A program made the position numbers and the translations under genes. Under the pieces are notes generated by a model. It had not been told where the DNA came from. It searched no databases and saw only the letters and a list, made by a program, of their open reading frames with translations. From contig JAODUO010000944.1 in NCBI GenBank assembly GCA_025642075.2, positions 1-64,000 of the forward strand: a stretch of 64,000 nucleotides of DNA, in the 5' to 3' direction. Shown in pieces: positions 58,746 through 64,000 of this stretch. Source of the DNA: Ridgeia piscesae. Taxonomy: Eukaryota > Annelida > Polychaeta > Sabellida > Siboglinidae. The stretch's first letter is position 1. The number at the start of each line of letters is the position of its first letter.

Positions 58746-59930
58746 TCAGCTGGTCATTGATGTGACAAGATAGTGTAAGGCAACGACAACGAACAATGTT
58801 TCACTGCGCAATAAAATTAGTAACGGTGCAACTCAGGTGGTGCAGTATAATGATGTATTTATATCGCAGCTCATTAGGCTTGTCACCTAATTAACAAGTT
58901 CGAACTGCCAGTGAGTGGTGTGACTTAATTCCATACATAATTACACGGCATGCGGAAGCAATACGTAACAACTTAATACATATAGTGAGTGCCCAGTGGA
59001 AATCAATCGTCTGTTCAGGTGGACCCGTACTGCTTTCACTCTGATGCGGAAGATGACAAAACGAATCGTTCCTTGTAGCGATTCGGATGGTATTCGTACA
59101 TGAATTGATTAGAAAACTCCCATAAGTTAAATCCCTGGACATGGGTATTTTCAATTCGGCATGCCGTTTCTGTATAATGACATAACATTATAATATAATA
59201 TTGGACAAACTGTGGGCGTCATTAATCCGAGCAGGTCACCATCCATATTGGATGCGTCCATCTCTGCATCAACAGTCTGTTTTCGTTGTCCGCTTAAGAG
59301 CTTTTACACTGTTAAGCGAAAAAATTATTTGGCTGCGTAACGACAGTTACCCGCTTGGTAATAAATATAAATTATATTCGTCACATGTTGCTTATGGCGT
59401 CACAAGGTCGCCCCATGTCACCAAAGCAGTGTTTGCTTGCAGATTTAGCCTGATCCCTCTGATGAACCTACTAAGCTAAATTACGTGTTAACTCAACATG
59501 AAGAAGTCGTACGTGTCGGTAATTGTAATGAGTCGCACACAGGTGTTGCGTCTCCAAAGGCGACAGACGCGTTCAGCGCAACTGTCAAGAATGTACAATA
59601 AACCAGCGAGAAAATGACGAATGTTTTTATTTGCTCATCAAGGACGGTTGCATGGTGCCTACGCAATGTTACGCTATTAGATCTATCCAGTTGTAATAAT
59701 ATAGTAATAACATCAGGGATACGCAATCTAAGCTTATGTAAGCAAACTGCCGATTTAGCATTAATAATAAACTATCATGTGGAACCAAAATGTGATCTCG
59801 TGTTATTCAGGAGTATCATCCAATCAGCTTAGACTTACTGCACTATCTGTGTATTCCGAATGTTGGCTGTCTCTTCAAAAACATACTTATTCCTATCTGC
59901 AAAATTGCTTCCAAGATCGTAAACATTCCC

Positions 59931-61320
59931 TTGAAGTGTACGGACTGGGACGTGTTCTTCAGTCCTGACGATAATCTCGATCAACCAGTACCTGTGATTT
60001 CGGATTACATTGCGTTCTGTGAGGACACGATCATACCCAAGAAACTTATGAAATCATTCCCAAATATCAAACCATGGATTACGAAAGAATTGAGAAAGAC
60101 AATTAACCAAGATAATTCAGACTGAAATCAAACGACAGATACGTAATGCATAGGTAGAATAAAAGGACAAAATTGAACTGCAATTTAAGGGGGGGGGTAA
60201 CATGCAGGATGCCTGGAAGTGTCTTAGGACTCTTGCTGGGCAAACATAAAACAAAACAAATTCTTTTGTATCTTTCTGAACCCACCGACCGGGCTGACCA
60301 ATTTAATCATTGTTACTGTCGTGTCGACAGATTTGACTTTACTGTGGAATTGAGCCAGGTTTTAGAGAGTATGTACACTGATATCAATGATGACATAGAA
60401 GTAAAGTAAATTATCCCATAGGTTGTTCAGAGAGAATTAAATGTTTTTTTTATAATTAGGAAAGCTACAGGGCCTGATAACCTAAGTGGTAGAATAGTGA
60501 AGGTATGCAGCGTTCAACTTTGCGATGTGCTTGCCAGTCTGTTCAACGTATCAGTCAGTTCAATTGTCATACCTGCCCTGTGGAAAATGTAGACTACTTA
60601 TTCGTTGCTAAAAAGGAAAACACTATGGAATTTAACGATTTTTGCCCAGTTGCTCTTACCCCTTCTATCATGAAATGCTTTGAGAGAATAATGTGGCACC
60701 GCTTACTTAAACAGACAGAAGGCAAACCAGACCCTCTGCAGTTTGCACACAAGAGAAACGTTGGAGTAGAAGTTGCCATTTTATTCTGATCTCTATGATA
60801 TGTCTCGAGTGACATGTACCATATAGAAATCGTCTGGTAGTACCAGGCATATGCCACTTTTGGCATGAGAAACAGAACTAAGGATAGGTTTAAAGTTGTT
60901 ATGAGATTCATAACAAGTAATCTTCATGATGCATACATCCACTTAGACAAAGTCGGGTGTTTTGTCAGAATCCTGTTTATAGATTACTGATCAGCGTTTA
61001 ACACAATACAGCCCATTTGCTAGCAGAAAAGCTCTTTAACTTGAATGCTACCCCTAAATTGATTGTGTGGTTGATTGATTTCCTTGTCAAATGATCTCAG
61101 ATTTTTAGGTATCATAATGTATTGTGTCAAGTGAAAATGACGTCCACCGGTGCCCCCCAAGGGACATTTCTGTCGCCTGTATTGTTTACTATATACACTG
61201 ATGATTTTAAGAGCAGTAGTTCCTTGTGCAGTCTGTATAAGTACACTGATGATTCTGCCTTTAGCAGATTTCTCAAACTCAGTCATTTTAATCAGCAGGT
61301 CATTGATGTGACAAGATAGT
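59931..61320 (+). pseudogene. LINE linker and reverse transcriptase fragment, unit 2
   Basis: 59931-60125 reads the linker before the RT (DNLDQPVPVISDYIAFCEDT, KPWITKELRKT). RT pieces follow, with FIDY, TGA at 60988 and SAFNTI, then TGAPQGTFLSPVLFTIYTDD and YKYTDDSAF. This is the most complete unit. Confidence 0.82.
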
Positions 61321-62459
61321 GTAAGGCAACGACAACGAACAATGTTTCACTGCGCAATAAAAAATTTAACGGTGCCTTTCAGATGGTACAGTATAATAAT
61401 CTATTTATATCGCAGCTTATTAGGCTTGTCACCTAATTAACAAGTTCGAACTGCCAGTGAGTGGTGTGACTTGATTCTATACATAATTACACGGCATGCG
61501 GAAGCAATACGTAATACATATAGTGAGTGCCCAGTGGAAATCAATCGTCTGTTCAGGTGGACGCGTACTGCTTTCACTCTGATGCGGAAGATGACAAAAC
61601 GAATGGTTCCTTGTAGCGATTCGGATGGTATTCGTACATGAGTCGGTTAGAAAACTCCCATAAGTGAAATCCCTGGACATGGGTATTTCCAATTCGGCAT
61701 GCCGTTTTTGTATAATGACATGACATTATAATATTGGACAAACTGTGGGCGTCATCAATCCGAGCAGGTCACCATCCATATTGGATGCGTCCATTTCTGC
61801 ATCAACAGTCTGTTTTCGTTGTCCGCTTCAGAGCTTTTACACTGTTCAAAGAAATATTTATTTGGCTGCATAATGACAGTTACCCGCTTGGTAATAAATA
61901 TATATTATATTCGCCACATGTTGCTTATGGCATCACAAAGTCACCAAACTAGTGTTTACTTGCAGATTTAGCCTGATCCCTCTGATCTACTAAGCTAAAT
62001 GACTCACCTACTAAGCTAAATTACGTGTTAACTCAACATGAAGAAGTCGTACGTGTCGGTAATTGCAATGAGTCGCACACATGTGTTGCGTCTCCAAAGG
62101 CGACAGACGCGTTCAGCACAACTGTCAAGAATGTACAATAAATCAGTGAGAAAATGATGAATGTTTTTATTTGTTCATCAAGGACGGTTGCATGGTGCCT
62201 ACGCAATGTTACGTTATTAGATCTATCCAGTTGTAATAATATAGTAATAACATCAGGGATATGCAATCTAAGCTTATGTAAGCAAACCGCCGATTTAGCA
62301 TTACTAATAAACGTATCATGTCGAACCAAAATGTGATCTCGTGTTATACAGGAGTATCATCCAATCAGCTTAGACTTACTGCACTATCTGTGTATTCCGA
62401 GTGTTGGCTGTCTCTACAAAAACATGCTTATTCCTATCTGCGAAATTGCTTCCAAGATC

Positions 62460-63560
62460 GTAAACATTCCCTTGAAGTGTACGGAATGGGATGTGTTCTT
62501 CAGTCCTGACGATAATCTCGATCAAACAGTACCTGTTATTTCGGATTACATTGCGTTCTGTGAGGAATGATCATAACCAAGAAACTTATGAAATCATTCC
62601 CAAATATCAAACCATGGATTATGAAAGAATTGAGAAAGACAATTAACCAAGATAATTCAGACTGAACTCAAACGACAGATACGTAATGGAAAGGTGGAAT
62701 ACAAGGACAAAATGTATCTGCAATTTAAGGGGGGGTAACATGCAGGATGCCGGGAAGGCTCCTAAGACTCTTGCTGGGCAAACATAAAACAAAACAAATT
62801 GTTCTGTATCTTTCTGACCACACCGACCGGGCTGACCAATTTAATCATTGTTACTGTCGTGTCGACAGATTTGACTTTACTGTGGAATTGAGCCATGTTT
62901 TAGAGAGTATGTACATTGATATCAATGATGACATAGAAGTAAAGTAAATTATCCCATAGGTTGTACGGAGAGAATTAAACAAGTTTAACATCAGGAAAGC
63001 TACAGGGCCTGATAACCTAAGTGGTAGAATAGTGAAGGTATGCAGCGTTCAACTTTGCGATGTGCTTGCCAGTCTGTTCAACGTATCAATCAGTTCACGT
63101 GTCATACCTGCCCTGTGGAAATGTAAACCATTGATCCTGTGACTGAAAAGGCAAATCCTAAGGAACTTAACGATTTTTGCCCAATTGCTCTTACCCATAT
63201 TATCACGAGATTCATAACAAGTAAACTTCATGATGTTTACATCCACCTAGACAAAGTAGGGTGTTTTGTCAGAATCCTGTTTATAGATTACTGATCAGCG
63301 TTTAACACTATACAGCCTCATTTGCTAGCAGAAAGCTCATTAACTTGAATGTTGCCCCTAAGTTGATTGTGTGGTTGATTCATCCACCGGTGCCCCCCAA
63401 AGGGACTTTTTGTGGCCTGTTTTGTTTACTGTATATTCTGATGATTTTAAGAGCAGTAGTTCCTTGTGCAGTCTGTATAAGTACACTGATGATTCTGCCT
63501 TAGCAGATTTCTCAAACTCAGTCATTTTAATCAGCAGGTCATTGATGTGACAAGATAGTG
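62460..63560 (+). pseudogene. LINE reverse transcriptase fragment, unit 3
   Basis: The same order as unit 2, including the TGA after FIDY at 63292. About 245 bp is missing after LPILPILS-like sequence near 63200, and about 75 bp before the STGAPQ block near 63380. Confidence 0.8.
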
Positions 63561-63794
63561 TAAGGCAATGACAACGAACAATGTTTCATTGCGCAATCAA
63601 ATTACTAACGGTGCCACTCAAATGGTACAGTATAATGATCCATTTATATCGCAGCTCATTTGGCTTGTCGCCTAATTAACACGTTCGAATGCCAGTAAGT
63701 GGTGACACACATAATTACACGGCATGCGGAATCAATACGTAACAACTTAATACATATAGTGAGTGCCCAGTGGAAATCAATCGTCTTTTCAGGT

Positions 63795-64000
63795 GGATGC
63801 GTACTGCTTTCTCTCTGATGCGTACTGCTTTCACTCTGATGCGTACTGCTTTCACTCTGATGCGTACTGCTTTCACTCTGATGCGTACTGCTTTCACTCT
63901 GATGCGTACTGCTTTCACTCTGATGCGTACTGCTTTCTCTCTGATGTGTACTGCTTTCACTCTGATGCGTACTGCTTTCTCTCTGATGTGTACTGCTTTC
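63795..64000. repeat. 21-bp minisatellite at the window end
   Basis: About ten units of GCGTACTGCTTTCACTCTGAT, with CTCTCTGAT variants, run to the edge. The other array units have this motif only once (near 59027 and 61563). Reverse frames read a seven-residue VKAVRIR repeat, which is an artefact. Confidence 0.95.

Noticed and set aside
56481..62329. Minus-strand frames beginning MEIPMSRDFTYGSF or similar, repeated three times
   Set aside because: They recur only because the tandem units recur, and they run antisense to the LINE without known domains.

Overview
The window is nuclear DNA from an animal, most likely a marine invertebrate; a mollusc or other lophotrochozoan is plausible but not proven. 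The evidence is spliced metazoan genes with GT-AG introns, an annexin, a FAM241-type membrane protein, a class A GPCR of an invertebrate-type subfamily, and a dense mix of Penelope-like, CR1/Rex-like, RTE-like, Ty3/gypsy, SINE and hAT-like elements. Gene density is low: three supported protein-coding genes, with most of the rest made of introns, microsatellites and decayed mobile elements.

Layout. 1-2960: AT-rich DNA of doubtful quality, then a 16-bp minisatellite. 3508-4245: a Penelope-like relic between inverted arms that carry hammerhead-type ribozyme cores. 6065-7487 (minus): a two-exon FAM241B-like gene. 7800-8205: a long palindromic foldback element just upstream of it. 9840-28511 (plus): a 12-exon annexin gene whose exon phases all agree, predicting about 519 residues. 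It has a Lys/His/Ser-rich leader, a Pro/Gly/Tyr-rich head like annexin A7/A11, and four annexin repeats, each with a type II calcium site. Its introns hold microsatellites, a 63-bp tandem repeat, a CR1-like tail and a possible alternative first exon. 28.7-38 kb: mostly unassigned DNA with a perfect palindrome, a diverged tandem duplication, a LINE endonuclease scrap and microsatellites.

38.15-41.42 kb: a decayed CR1/jockey-type LINE whose 3' end recurs inverted at 52.42-52.71 kb. 41.5-42.9 kb: a triplet-repeat and polypyrimidine tract. 43.63-48.09 kb: a Ty3/gypsy LTR retrotransposon with matching LTRs and a 5-bp target duplication, but many frame breaks. 48.7-51.0 kb: scrambled repeats, a SINE and the C-terminal part of an RTE-like LINE. 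52979-54016 (plus): an intact GPCR coding exon. 55.05-64.0 kb: a head-to-tail tandem array of a dead Rex/CR1-like LINE segment (about 2.5 kb per unit). One unit is interrupted by a hAT-like element that contains a SINE, and the array ends in a new 21-bp minisatellite.

No operons, CRISPR arrays or rRNA genes are present. The three host genes do not form an obvious pathway. The most interesting material is structural: the ribozyme-bearing inverted arms, the annexin N-terminus with its possible alternative promoter, and a dead LINE amplified as DNA with nested insertions.
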